Source: Ferranicluibacter quercicola (GTDB lineage: Bacteria > Pseudomonadota > Alphaproteobacteria > Rhizobiales > Rhizobiaceae). From it: DNA of 64,000 bases. Positions 25,282-34,204 of the stretch are shown piece after piece. The notes beneath the pieces were generated by a model that was given only the letters and a program-made list of their open reading frames with translations, searched no databases and was not told the origin of the DNA. Position 1 is the stretch's first letter. Every line of letters begins with the position of its first letter. The stretch is taken from assembly GCF_021168455.1 (NCBI RefSeq), contig NZ_JAJOZR010000012.1, positions 62,001-126,000 on the forward strand. Reading direction: 5' to 3'. The translations under genes were made by a program, and so were the position numbers.

Positions 25282-26313
25282 TCAGAGAATGAAGTCGTCC
25301 GCATACATCTTGGTGACGCCCGACACGCTGACCTCGAAATCGGCGCGGCCGTCGCCGTTGACGTCGCCGGAGAGAATGCCGTTCGAGAAACGCAGTTCGC
25401 CGGCATGGCGGCTGAAACCGTCATTGCCGATGTAGTCGAACGTCTGGTTGCCGCTGGCGCGCGTGTTGGCGTCGATGCCGGAGAGATCGATGAGGTCGCC
25501 TTCCCCGGCCGTGAAGTCGGCGATCACGTCGCGGCCGCTGCCGACGCGGCTGTCGGAAATCGTGTCGAAGTAGAAGATGTCCGCACCCGTGCCGCCGTTC
25601 AGGTAATCCCGGCCGATGCCACCGGTGAGGTCGTCGGCGCCCGCGCCGCCATAGAGGACATCGTTGCCGGCGCCGCCATAAAGCCCGTCATTGCCCTCCA
25701 GACCATAGAGATTGTCGGCGCCGCCGAGGCCCTTCAGCACGTTGCGGTCGGCAGAGCCGGTGATGTCGTCGGCGGAATTGGTGCCCGTGGCGTTCTCGAT
25801 GTTGGCGAGATCCTCGATCTGGTCGCTGTCGATGGTCGCCGTGCCCTTGTCGAGGTCGATATCGACGCCTTTGCCGCGCTGCGAGGCGTAGGAATCCTGC
25901 AGCTCGTAGCTGATCGTATCGACGCCGGTGCCGCCGTTGAAGCTGTTGTTGTAGCCGACGGAGAAGAAGGTGTCGTTGCCGCTGTCGCCCTTGTAGACGC
26001 TGGCTTCCGAATTGACCTGGAAGATGTCGTTGCCGTCGCCGCCGGAGACCACGTCATAGGCCTTGCCGTCTTCGGCACGGATATCGGCGATGTAGAGGTC
26101 GTTGCCGGTGCCGAGGAAGATGTCGTTGCCACCCTCATAATAGTTGACGACTCGGTCGTTGCCGGACCCCGCATCCACGTAATTGAAGCCGCCGAGGCTG
26201 TCGGTGCGGTTGAGGTTGATCGTGTCGTTGCCGCCGTAACCGTAGATCGACACCTCGGACAGCTTGTTCTGGGTCAGGATGTCGTTCCTGTTGGTGCCGT
26301 AGTAATTCGCCAT
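25282..26313 (-). CDS. RTX-type calcium-binding secreted protein
   Basis: 343 residues. From residue 1 it is built of glycine/aspartate nonapeptide-like repeats: YGYGGNDTINL, VSGGDGNDIF, KGDSGNDTFF, FNGGTGVDTISY, KGLGGADNLYGLEGNDGLYG, GGAGNDVLYGGAGADDLTGG. The C-terminal end (DIFYFDTISDSRVG, DVIADFTAGEGDLIDLSGID) matches the serralysin-type C-terminal domain. RTX proteins are secreted by type I systems through an uncleaved C-terminal signal and fold on binding Ca2+. There is no N-terminal signal peptide, which fits. No catalytic domain is visible, and no type I secretion genes are in the window. A terminator follows. Confidence 0.9.
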   Translation of the reverse strand: MANYYGTNRNDILTQNKLSEVSIYGYGGNDTINLNRTDSLGGFNYVDAGSGNDRVVNYYEGGNDIFLGTGNDLYIADIRAEDGKAYDVVSGGDGNDIFQVNSEASVYKGDSGNDTFFSVGYNNSFNGGTGVDTISYELQDSYASQRGKGVDIDLDKGTATIDSDQIEDLANIENATGTNSADDITGSADRNVLKGLGGADNLYGLEGNDGLYGGAGNDVLYGGAGADDLTGGIGRDYLNGGTGADIFYFDTISDSRVGSGRDVIADFTAGEGDLIDLSGIDANTRASGNQTFDYIGNDGFSRHAGELRFSNGILSGDVNGDGRADFEVSVSGVTKMYADDFIL

Positions 26314-26423
26314 GAAAGCGTCCTCGCAGAATGATCGGTCAAGATGACGGGGCCATCATATCGCCAGGCGGGTGAACGCCGCCTGAACCGAATGTGGCCT
26401 TTCCGTGAAATGAAAGCTGTGCC

Positions 26424-27047
26424 CTACACTGGCAGGCCGAATCGTGCGAGATCCGCCTTGAGCGTCGGGCCGTCGATGAACTGCACCGCCTGCCAGCCGG
26501 CCGCCCGTGCACCCTCGACATTGGGCAGGCTATCGTCGATGAACAGCGTGGCCGCGGGTTTAAGGCCGAACGCCGCCTGGTGCGTCTCGTAGATCTCCCG
26601 ATCCGGCTTGATCTGCCGCTTCTCGCCGGACACGGTCACGCCGCGCGGCAGGTTGAGGAAGGCAAAGCGCGCCCGCGCCTCGGCAAAGGTGTCCGAAGCG
26701 AAATTGGTCAGCATCGTCACGTCGTAGCCCTTGGCGATCAGACCTTCGAGGATCTCCACGCTCTCCTCGTAGGCATGCGGCACCATCTCGCCCCAATGGG
26801 CGCGGAAGGCGCGGATGTTTGCCTCCTGCTCGGGATGCTGCGCCACCAGCAGGTCCTCGGCGTCCGCCCAGCTGCGGCCGCGGTCCTGCTCCAGGTTCCA
26901 TTCATGGGTGCAGACGGTCGCGAAGAAGGCGTTGCGCTCGGCCTCGTCGGGAATGATCCGGCTGAACGGGATATGCGGATCGTAATGGATCAGCACCTTG
27001 CCGATATCGAACACGATATGGCGGATGGGTGTCGTCGCGTCGGTCAT
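26424..27047 (-). CDS. HAD-superfamily phosphatase (YihX-like)
   Basis: 207 residues. Motif I IVFDIGKVLIHYD (Asp nucleophile, with G in place of the usual second-Asp neighbour, as in the YihX/epoxide-hydrolase-type HAD branch), motif II TMLTNFASDTF, the lysine in RQIKPDREIYE, and motif IV ATLFIDDSLPNVEGARAAGW. YihX-type members are sugar-phosphate (for example alpha-glucose-1-phosphate) phosphatases; the substrate here is unknown. The ATG at 27047 has AGGAGA about 8 bases upstream; an in-frame start at 27068 is less likely. It is the last gene after mutY on the minus strand, with 76 bases between. Confidence 0.9.
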   Translation of the reverse strand: MTDATTPIRHIVFDIGKVLIHYDPHIPFSRIIPDEAERNAFFATVCTHEWNLEQDRGRSWADAEDLLVAQHPEQEANIRAFRAHWGEMVPHAYEESVEILEGLIAKGYDVTMLTNFASDTFAEARARFAFLNLPRGVTVSGEKRQIKPDREIYETHQAAFGLKPAATLFIDDSLPNVEGARAAGWQAVQFIDGPTLKADLARFGLPV

Positions 27048-27123
27048 GGGTGTCTCTCCTCGTATCATCGGTCCCGGAGCCTCTTCGTCTCCGGACCGTT
27101 CCTATGTCGTGACGGCGCAGGAT

Positions 27124-28248
27124 TTATGACGCCTTCGCAAAAGAGCCGGGCAGGGCCTTCTCGATCACCTTCTTCATCACGGTCGGCAGTGCCTGCGCGG
27201 CGAGTGTCGCGCGCGGCTCCCACCAGCCGTTCGCCGTGATGGCGTCGCGTGCGACCTCGGCATGGCGCACGGCAAGCCGCAGCTCGAAATGGGTGAACAC
27301 ATGCACGATGCCGCCGCAGTCGCGCCAGACGGGCACGGTCTGCGTGGCGAACGGCGGTGTCGGGGTTGCCTGCGCATCGGCCGTCCAGTCGGTGCCCGGC
27401 ACCTCGGTCATGCCGCCGAGCAGCCCTTTGTCGCCCCGCTTGCAGAGATAGACAGCGCCCGCGGCGTCGGTCGCGACATAGGCGGTGCCGTACCGCACCG
27501 GCTTTGCCTTCTTCGCCAGCTTCACCGGAAAGCGCTCCGGGTCGCCGGCCTTGAAGGCGCGGCAATCCGCGTTGATCGGACAGAGCGCGCAGACCGGCCG
27601 GCGCGGCGTGCAGATGGTCGCGCCGAGATCCATCATGGCCTGCGCGAAATCGCCGGGCCGATCGGCAGGCGTGATCGCGGCGACCAGCCGCCGCATGTCG
27701 GGCCGCGCCGCCGGCACCGGCGTCTCCACCCGGTAGAGCCGCGAGATCACCCGCTCGACATTGCCGTCGAGCACCGCACTCTGCCGGTTGAAGGCGATGG
27801 CGGCGATGGCGGCCGCGGTATAGTCGCCGATGCCCGGCAGCGCCTTCAGGCCCTCCTCGGTCTCGGGAAAGCGCCCGCCATGCAGGCTCGCCACCGCTTC
27901 GGCGCATTTCTTCAGGTTCCGGGCGCGGGCGTAGTAGCCGAGCCCCGCCCAGGCCTTCATCACATCCTCGGTCTCGGCCGCCGCGAGATCGCCGACCGTC
28001 GGCCACAGATCGAGAAATTTCGCGAAATAGGCCTTCACCGCCTGCACCGTCGTCTGCTGCAGCATCACTTCCGACAGCCAGATATGGTAGGGGTCGGGCC
28101 GCTTGCCGGCCTTCGCCATCGGCGGCGTGATGCGCCACGGCAGCACGCGGTGGCTGCGATCGTACCAGTCGAGCAGCAGGTTCGCGAGGGAGGGCGGAGA
28201 GTTCGGCAAGGGCAGGGCCTGCGCCGTGGACGTGAAACGTTGCATCAT
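27124..28248 (-). CDS. mutY: Adenine DNA glycosylase
   Basis: 374 residues, standard MutY. It removes adenine mispaired with 8-oxoguanine. Glu60 in WLSEVMLQQTTV is the catalytic acid; the helix-hairpin-helix LPGIGDYTAAAIAAIAF (about 138-153) is followed by the catalytic Asp161 in VLDGNVERV; the four [4Fe-4S] cysteines are Cys213, Cys220, Cys223 and Cys229 (C-x6-C-x2-C-x5-C). The C-terminal Nudix-like domain (about 250-360), which recognises 8-oxoG, is present with GGIVHVFTHFELRL. It is divergent from the DUF721 gene, the usual rhizobial arrangement. Confidence 0.96.
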   Translation of the reverse strand: MMQRFTSTAQALPLPNSPPSLANLLLDWYDRSHRVLPWRITPPMAKAGKRPDPYHIWLSEVMLQQTTVQAVKAYFAKFLDLWPTVGDLAAAETEDVMKAWAGLGYYARARNLKKCAEAVASLHGGRFPETEEGLKALPGIGDYTAAAIAAIAFNRQSAVLDGNVERVISRLYRVETPVPAARPDMRRLVAAITPADRPGDFAQAMMDLGATICTPRRPVCALCPINADCRAFKAGDPERFPVKLAKKAKPVRYGTAYVATDAAGAVYLCKRGDKGLLGGMTEVPGTDWTADAQATPTPPFATQTVPVWRDCGGIVHVFTHFELRLAVRHAEVARDAITANGWWEPRATLAAQALPTVMKKVIEKALPGSFAKAS

Positions 28249-28395
28249 GGTCCTAGGGCCCGACTTCCTTTATAGATCGTCGCAGACAGCCTGACCGACG
28301 CCGGTATCGTCTCCCGCGTCATAGCCGAAACTGCGGCGGTGGGGTAGAGCCTGATGACCACTCACCCCGCAATCACCGCTCACGGGAGCAACCGC

Positions 28396-28923
28396 ATGGC
28401 GCCTTCCAAGCCGTATACCCCGAAAGGCGCTTATACCCCGAAAGGCGTCAGGCAGATCAGCGAGGTCGCCAACGGCCTGCTCGATCCCGTCCTGGCCAAG
28501 CGCGCCGGCATCAGCACGCTGCTGCTCGGCTCCTGGGACGAGATCGCCGGCGAGGCCTTCGCCGATTGCACGCGGCCCGAAAAGATCGCCTGGCCGCGCC
28601 GCGTTTCCGAAATGACGGGCGAAAGCCGCCACCAGCCGGGCGTGCTCACCATCGCCTGCGACGGCGCCCGCGCCCTGTTCCTCGCCCACACCGAGGGCGA
28701 ACTCGTTCAGCGCATCAACGGATTCTTCGGCTTTCCCGCCATCGACCGCGTCCGCATCGTCCAGAAACCGGTCACCCCCGTGAACCGCACCCGCCGCCCC
28801 CCACGCCCCCTGACCGGCCAGCCCGCCCGGCATCTCGAAGCCCTGACCGCCGAGATCGAGGACGAAGGCCTGAAGGCGGCGCTGACCCGGCTGGGAACGG
28901 CGGTGCTGGGGCAGAAGCGGTAG
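28396..28923 (+). CDS. DUF721 (DciA-like) family protein
   Basis: 175 residues. The central DUF721 domain (about 20-115: GVRQISEVANGLLDPVLAKR, LLGSWDEIAGEAFADCTRP, GVLTIACDGARALFLAHTEG, ELVQRINGFFGF) is the region shared with DciA, the ancestral replicative-helicase loader. GGGAG lies 9 bases before the ATG at 28396; ATG at 28354 is possible but poorly supported. The N-terminus contains the hexapeptide YTPKGA/V twice in a row, from an 18-base direct repeat. In alphaproteobacteria the usual order is mutY, DUF721, dsbA-like, smc; here a TA pair sits between DUF721 and the dsbA-like gene. Confidence 0.85.
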   Translation: MAPSKPYTPKGAYTPKGVRQISEVANGLLDPVLAKRAGISTLLLGSWDEIAGEAFADCTRPEKIAWPRRVSEMTGESRHQPGVLTIACDGARALFLAHTEGELVQRINGFFGFPAIDRVRIVQKPVTPVNRTRRPPRPLTGQPARHLEALTAEIEDEGLKAALTRLGTAVLGQKR

Positions 28924-28930
28924 GGGTCGA

Positions 28931-29350
28931 TCAGGCCGTCCACGGATTGATCACGTGCAGCCCGCTTGCCGTAAATGGCGTGACGTCGCGTGCCGCAACG
29001 GAGAATCCGTTCGCGACGGCAATCGCGGCAATCTGTGCATCCGCCATTCCTACGCCCGCCCCCTTTTCCCGCGCCTTCTGCGAGATGACGGCAAACTGCC
29101 GTGCCGCCTGCATGTCGAAAGGGAGGATCCTACCGCGGAACACGATCGATAAGAGGTGTTCGAGCGCCTCTCGCAGCATGTCCTTCCGCCGACCGGCTGG
29201 CATGATCGCCATGCCGGACAGTATTTCGGCCGCCGTGATCGTCGTCAAGTACAACGCGTCCGTCGGCTGTGCATCGAGCCACGCAAGCACGCGTTCGCTT
29301 GGCATCTTGCGAAGAGGTTCCGAAACGACATTCGTGTCGAGAATGATTAT
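28931..29350 (-). CDS. vapC: VapC/FitB-type PIN toxin with non-standard (ATA) start
   Basis: 139 residues if counted from an ATA codon at 29350. The PIN-domain start I-I-L-D-T-N-V-V-S-E-P-L-R is encoded directly after it, so the first catalytic Asp lies before the first ATG (29305). The later acidic residues are present in TTITAAEILSGMA and GVGMADAQIAAIA, and the protein ends with the FitB-type pattern GLHVINPW. In this frame no ATG, GTG or TTG occurs at or upstream of 29350 before a stop. The ATA overlaps the antitoxin stop TAA exactly where an ATGA junction would be expected. The toxin is an Mg-dependent RNase by family. It may be started inefficiently or be silent. Confidence 0.75.
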   Translation of the reverse strand: MIILDTNVVSEPLRKMPSERVLAWLDAQPTDALYLTTITAAEILSGMAIMPAGRRKDMLREALEHLLSIVFRGRILPFDMQAARQFAVISQKAREKGAGVGMADAQIAAIAVANGFSVAARDVTPFTASGLHVINPWTA

Positions 29351-29586
29351 TTGAATGAAGGGGGTTGGTAAGCCTGTCTGTCCCGCCCGTCGTCGAGATC
29401 GATGCCTCCGATCGATTGCCCGATGGCCTTGAGATAGGAACCGATACCAAGCGGCTCCTCCCTCGCGGCGGCGCTTTCCAGAATAACGCGGATTTCCGCC
29501 TCGGTGGTGCGCCCGTTCCGGCGGGCACGGGCTTCCAGCGCCTGATGGGTTTTTTCGGGAAGGTTCCTGATCATGATGGCCGTCAT
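29347..29586 (-). CDS. vapB: FitA/VapB-type ribbon-helix-helix antitoxin
   Basis: 79 residues. The N-terminal ribbon-helix-helix domain MTAIMIRNLPEKTHQALEAR followed by ARRNGRTTEAEIRVIL is the FitA/Arc-like DNA-binding part (residues 1-40). The C-terminal tail should wrap the PIN toxin. It is first in the pair and would autoregulate the operon. Its stop TAA overlaps the toxin start by 4 bases. The pair lies between DUF721 and dsbA-like, in opposite orientation to both. Confidence 0.85.
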   Translation of the reverse strand: MTAIMIRNLPEKTHQALEARARRNGRTTEAEIRVILESAAAREEPLGIGSYLKAIGQSIGGIDLDDGRDRQAYQPPSFK

Positions 29587-29805
29587 GGTGCGTCTGTCCT
29601 CTCGACGTCGAAGCTCCTACCAGACCCTTTGCAGTCTATCAGCAGCGAGCCCGCCCGATCAACAGCGCGCCGGAATATCCCGCCATCCACCCTCCACGCC
29701 ACAAATGCCTCACAATTCTTTGAACGATGGGCCCTGGGGGCCCCTTGTCCGGCCCCGGCGGGCGCGATATCGCAAAGGTCCCGTCTCCGCTTGAACAGGT
29801 GAACC

Positions 29806-30648
29806 ATGTCCCTTTCCGAAATGACCTTGCTGAAACGCCTTTCGAGCGGTGTGGCCATCGCCACCCTGGCGCTCGCGCTCGTCGCCTGCAGCGACGAGAA
29901 GAAGGAGACGGCGAATGCGGCGGCTCCGGTCGAAACGGTCGATACGGCGACCAAGACGGAGATGAAGCCGGCGGATACGATGACGACGTCGTCCACCGCC
30001 GCCACCCCGGCAACGACGCCGGCGCCTGCCCAGACCCAGATGGCCCAGGCGGCAGCGCCCGCTGCGGCGCCCGCGACGGCAGAGCTGCCCCAGGCCGACG
30101 GCGAGGTCGAGCTTTCCAAGCTGATGGAGCCCGGCGCCCTGCCGGAAATGGCCATCGGCAAGGCCGATGCGCCGGTCACGATCGTCGAATACATGTCGAT
30201 GACCTGCCCGCACTGCGCGCATTTCCACAACACGACCTTCGATGCCATCAAGGCGAAATATGTCGAGTCCGGCAAGGTGCGCTTCGTGCTGCGCGAGTTC
30301 CCGTTCGATCCGCGTGCCGCCGCCGCCTTCATGCTGGCGCGCTGCGCGCCGGAGGGCCAGTATTTCCCCATGGTGTCCATGCTCTTCAAGCAGCAGGAAC
30401 AGTGGGCCGCCGCCCAGAACGGCCGCGATGCGCTGCTGCAGATGTCCAAGCTCGCCGGTTTTTCACAGGAGAGCTTCGAGGCCTGCTTGACGAACCAGAA
30501 GCTTCTGGATGATGTGAACGCCGTGATGCAGAAGGGCATGAAGGAGTACCAGGTTGCTTCGACGCCGACCTTCTTCATCAACGGCAAGCGCTATTCCGGA
30601 GACATGTCGGTTGACACCATGTCGGCCCTTATCGATCCTCTGCTCTAA
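29806..30648 (+). CDS. DsbA-family thiol:disulfide lipoprotein
   Basis: 280 residues. A signal peptide with lipobox L-V-A-C puts lipid on Cys28. A long Ala/Pro/Thr-rich linker (about 30-100) follows. The thioredoxin-like DsbA domain (about 105-280) has the active site C-P-H-C at 134-137 in EYMSMTCPHCAHFHN and the cis-proline loop VASTPTFFING. It is the alphaproteobacterial DsbA-like protein usually found before smc. It probably oxidises or isomerises periplasmic protein thiols while anchored to a membrane. AGGTG stands 5 bases before the ATG at 29806. A strong terminator follows, so smc is probably transcribed separately. Confidence 0.9.
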   Translation: MSLSEMTLLKRLSSGVAIATLALALVACSDEKKETANAAAPVETVDTATKTEMKPADTMTTSSTAATPATTPAPAQTQMAQAAAPAAAPATAELPQADGEVELSKLMEPGALPEMAIGKADAPVTIVEYMSMTCPHCAHFHNTTFDAIKAKYVESGKVRFVLREFPFDPRAAAAFMLARCAPEGQYFPMVSMLFKQQEQWAAAQNGRDALLQMSKLAGFSQESFEACLTNQKLLDDVNAVMQKGMKEYQVASTPTFFINGKRYSGDMSVDTMSALIDPLL

Positions 30649-30662
30649 GTCGCTTCCGGTTG

Positions 30663-30687
30663 CGGCACGGGAAACCGTGCCGTTTTT
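30663..30687 (+). terminator. Intrinsic terminator between dsbA-like gene and smc
   Basis: 8-bp stem CGGCACGG / CCGTGCCG with a GAAA tetraloop, followed by TTTTT, 15 bases after the DsbA-like stop. Confidence 0.92.
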
Positions 30688-30726
30688 CTCGATGATGCGG
30701 GTTCCGATCGTGACGGGCACGCCGTC

Positions 30727-33700
30727 ATGAAATTCACCAAGCTGCGCCTCATCGGCTTCAAATCCTTCGTGGAGCCGTCCGAGTTCGTCATCGAGCGCGG
30801 GCTGACCGGTGTGGTCGGCCCGAACGGCTGCGGCAAGTCGAACCTCGTCGAAGCGCTTCGCTGGGTGATGGGCGAGAATTCCTACAAGAACATGCGCGCG
30901 TCCGGCATGGACGACGTCATCTTCTCCGGCTCCGGCAAGCGTCCGGCGCGCAACACCGCCGAGGTCGGCCTCTACCTCGACAACACCGACCGCACCGCGC
31001 CCGCCGCCTTCAACGACAGCGACGAGATCCAGGTCACGCGCCGCATCGAGCGCGAGAACGGGTCGGTCTACCGCATCAACGGCCGCGAGGCCCGTGCCAA
31101 GGATGTGCAGCTGCTCTTTGCGGATGCCTCCACCGGCGCCCGCTCGCCCTCCATGGTCGGGCAGGGGCGTATCGGCGAGCTGATCGCCGCAAAGCCGCAG
31201 GCCCGCCGGCAATTGCTGGAAGAAGCCGCCGGCATTTCCGGCCTCCACTCCCGCCGCCACGAGGCGGAGCTGCGCCTGCGCGGTGCCGAGACCAATCTGG
31301 AGCGGCTGGACGAGGTGACGGCCGAACTCGAAAGCCGCATCGAAAGCCTCAAGCGCCAGTCGCGGCAGGCCAATCGCTTCAAGATGCTCTCGGCCGAGAT
31401 CCGCGCCCACGAGGCCATGCTGTTCCACATCCGCTGGGTGCAGGCAAAGGCGGCCGAGGCGGACGCCGACAGTCTCCTCAACCAGGCGACCTCGCTGGTG
31501 GCCGAGAAGGCGCAGGCGCAGATGGAGGCGGCGAGGAACCAGGCGGTCGCGAGCCTGAAGCTGCCGGAGCTGCGCGAGGAGGAGGCCCGCACGGCCGCCG
31601 GCCTCCAGCGGCTGCAGATCGCCCGCACCCAGCTCGACGAGGATATGAGCCGCACGCTGCGCCGGCGCGACGAGCTGCAGCGGCGTCTGGCACAGCTGGG
31701 CGAGGATATCGCCCGCGAGGAGCGTCTGGCGCTGGACAATGCCGGCGCCATGGCGCGGCTGGAGGAGGAAGCCGAGGCCCTGCGGGAAGACGCCGAGGAT
31801 GCCGGCGCGCGGGCGGACGAGGCGCGCGAGCGCCTGATCGATGCGCAGGACCGGCTGGTGGAGAGCGAACGGACCCTCTCCACGCTGACGGCCGAACGCG
31901 CGGAGGCGCAGGCCGCCCGCGGCCAGCTGGAGCGCGCGATCCGCGATCTCGGCGACCGACGCATGCGCCTGTCCCGCCAGATGTCGGAGCAGGCAGGCGA
32001 GATCGACACGCTCGACCGCGAGATCGCGGCGCTCGAAGATCCCGAGATATGCCGCGAGGCCGTGGACGCCGCGGAAGCCGACATCGAGGCGCGGACCGAG
32101 GCCGTGGCCGGCGCCGAGCATGCGCTGGGCGAGGCGAGGGCGCGCGAGGCGGAGGCCCGTGGCCCGCTGGAGGCCGCGCGTGCGCGGCTGAGCGCGGCGG
32201 AAACCGAGGCCCGCACCATCCGCCGCCTGCTGGAGGCCGCCACGCTGGCCGGCGGCGCGAGCCCCGTGGTCGATGCCATCACCGTCGAGCGCGGTTTCGA
32301 GGCGCTGCTGGGCGCCGCGCTGGGCGACGACCTCGAATCCCCGCTCGATCCCTCCGCCCCCGTGCACTGGCGCGATCCGGGATCAGGCCGGGACGACCCG
32401 GCTCTGCCGGCCGGCGCCGCCCCCCTGATCGACCATATGACGGTGCCGGAGACGCTGCGGCGCAGCCTGTCGCAGGTCGGCATCGTCGCGGATGATGCCG
32501 AGGCGGCACGGCTGCAGCCGGTGCTCCGGCCCGGACAGCGGCTCGTGACCCGGTCGGGCGCGCTCTGGCGCTGGGATGGTCATGTCACCGGCGCCGACGC
32601 CCCGAGTGCCGCCACCCTGCGGCTGGAGAACCGCAACCGTCTGAGCGAGCTGGACGCCGAAATCGCCGGGGCCGCCGACGCTCTGGCGCAGTGCGAGCGC
32701 ATCCTGAGCGCGGCGGCGGCGGCGATCCGCGCTGGCGACGATGCGTTGCGGATGACGCGCGAGGCGGAACGGCAGGCGATCCGCCGCCTGTCGGAGGCGC
32801 GCGATGCGCTGGCTCTGGCCGAGCGCGCCCGGGGCGATCTCGCCCGCCGCCGCGCGGTGCTGACGGAGGCCGCCGCCCGCATCGCGGAGAGCCACGAGGA
32901 GGCTGTCGTAGCGCTGGAGGATGCCGCCGCGGCACTCGAGGATGCGCCCGACATGGCCGGTCTCGACCAGCGCCTCGCCGCGCAAGGCTCAGCCGTGGCC
33001 GCCGACCGGGCCGCACTCGCCGAGGCCCGCGCCCTCTCGGACGGCCTGAACCGCGAGACGGAGGCGCGCGAGCGCCGTCTGCGGGCGATCGCCGCCGAGT
33101 GCCAGACATGGGCGAGCCGGGCGGCGAGCGCCGACGACCATATCGCCACCCTGCGCGACCGCGAGGCCGAGGCCCGCGACGAGATCGAGGCCATTCTCGA
33201 CGCGCCCGACGCCTTCGACGAGCAGCGCCGCGCCCTGATGAGCGCCCTGGCGGAGATGGAAGCGGCCCGCCGCACGGCGAGCGACCGGCTGGTCGAGGCC
33301 GAGACCCGCCAGCGCGACGCCGATCGGCTCGCCGCGACCGCCCTCTCCGAACTGGCGGAGACCCGCGAGAAGCGCGGCCGCGCCGAGGAACGGCTGATGT
33401 CGGCGCGGGAAAAGCGCGTCGAGGTGGAGGCGGCGATCCGGCAGGCTCTGTCCATCGGCCCGCAGGAGGTGCTGCGCCTCACCGGCCGCGCGGTCGATGC
33501 CCTGCCGTCCGACCCGCGCATCGTGGAGCGGGATCTCGAACGCCTGAAGATCGAGCGCGAGCGCCTGGGCGCCGTCAACCTGCGCGCGGAAGAGGAGCAG
33601 ACCGAGCTGTCCGACCGTCTGGCCGCGATCCTGAAGGAGCGCGAGGACGTCATCGACGCCATCCGCAAGCTGCGCAGCGCCATCCAGAACCTCAATCGCG

Positions 33701-34191
33701 AGGGTCGCGAGCGGCTGCTCGCCGCCTTCGATATCGTCAACGCCCAGTTTCAGCGCCTCTTCAGCCATCTCTTCGGCGGCGGCACGGCCGAGTTGCAGCT
33801 GATCGAGAGCGACGACCCGCTGGATGCCGGCCTCGAAATCCTCGCCCGCCCGCCGGGCAAGAAGCCGCAGACCATGACGCTGCTGTCCGGCGGCGAGCAG
33901 GCGCTGACCGCCATGGCGCTGATCTTCGCCGTGTTCCTCACCAATCCCGCGCCGATCTGTGTGCTGGACGAGGTGGATGCCCCGCTCGACGACCACAATG
34001 TCGAGCGCTACTGCAACCTCATGGACGAAATGGCCGCCTCGACCGAAACCCGCTTCGTTATCATCACCCACAACCCCATCACCATGGCCCGCATGAACCG
34101 CCTCTTCGGCGTCACCATGGCGGAGCAGGGCGTGAGCCAGCTGGTCTCCGTGGATCTGCAGACGGCGGAGCAATTGCGCGAGGCGGTGTGA
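30727..34191 (+). CDS. smc: Chromosome segregation protein SMC
   Basis: 1154 residues, the normal length for alphaproteobacterial SMC, the ATPase of the condensin complex. The N-terminal head has Walker A GPNGCGKS at residues 31-38. Two long coiled-coil arms (about 170-480 and 640-980, heptad-rich with many E, R, A and L) flank a hinge (about 500-620, EAATLAGGASPVVDAITVER). The C-terminal head carries the ABC signature LLSGGEQALTAMALIFAVF and the Walker B ICVLDEVDAPLDD. ScpA and ScpB are not in the window. Confidence 0.97.
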   Translation: MKFTKLRLIGFKSFVEPSEFVIERGLTGVVGPNGCGKSNLVEALRWVMGENSYKNMRASGMDDVIFSGSGKRPARNTAEVGLYLDNTDRTAPAAFNDSDEIQVTRRIERENGSVYRINGREARAKDVQLLFADASTGARSPSMVGQGRIGELIAAKPQARRQLLEEAAGISGLHSRRHEAELRLRGAETNLERLDEVTAELESRIESLKRQSRQANRFKMLSAEIRAHEAMLFHIRWVQAKAAEADADSLLNQATSLVAEKAQAQMEAARNQAVASLKLPELREEEARTAAGLQRLQIARTQLDEDMSRTLRRRDELQRRLAQLGEDIAREERLALDNAGAMARLEEEAEALREDAEDAGARADEARERLIDAQDRLVESERTLSTLTAERAEAQAARGQLERAIRDLGDRRMRLSRQMSEQAGEIDTLDREIAALEDPEICREAVDAAEADIEARTEAVAGAEHALGEARAREAEARGPLEAARARLSAAETEARTIRRLLEAATLAGGASPVVDAITVERGFEALLGAALGDDLESPLDPSAPVHWRDPGSGRDDPALPAGAAPLIDHMTVPETLRRSLSQVGIVADDAEAARLQPVLRPGQRLVTRSGALWRWDGHVTGADAPSAATLRLENRNRLSELDAEIAGAADALAQCERILSAAAAAIRAGDDALRMTREAERQAIRRLSEARDALALAERARGDLARRRAVLTEAAARIAESHEEAVVALEDAAAALEDAPDMAGLDQRLAAQGSAVAADRAALAEARALSDGLNRETEARERRLRAIAAECQTWASRAASADDHIATLRDREAEARDEIEAILDAPDAFDEQRRALMSALAEMEAARRTASDRLVEAETRQRDADRLAATALSELAETREKRGRAEERLMSAREKRVEVEAAIRQALSIGPQEVLRLTGRAVDALPSDPRIVERDLERLKIERERLGAVNLRAEEEQTELSDRLAAILKEREDVIDAIRKLRSAIQNLNREGRERLLAAFDIVNAQFQRLFSHLFGGGTAELQLIESDDPLDAGLEILARPPGKKPQTMTLLSGGEQALTAMALIFAVFLTNPAPICVLDEVDAPLDDHNVERYCNLMDEMAASTETRFVIITHNPITMARMNRLFGVTMAEQGVSQLVSVDLQTAEQLREAV

Positions 34192-34204
34192 GAGGGGGCA
34201 ACGG

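Noticed and set aside
30463..32367. 634-residue open frame antisense to smc, and similar long frames over ppdK (35170-38115)
   Set aside because: High-GC antisense shadows with Arg/Ala/Gly-rich composition; smc and ppdK have all their motifs on the plus strand.
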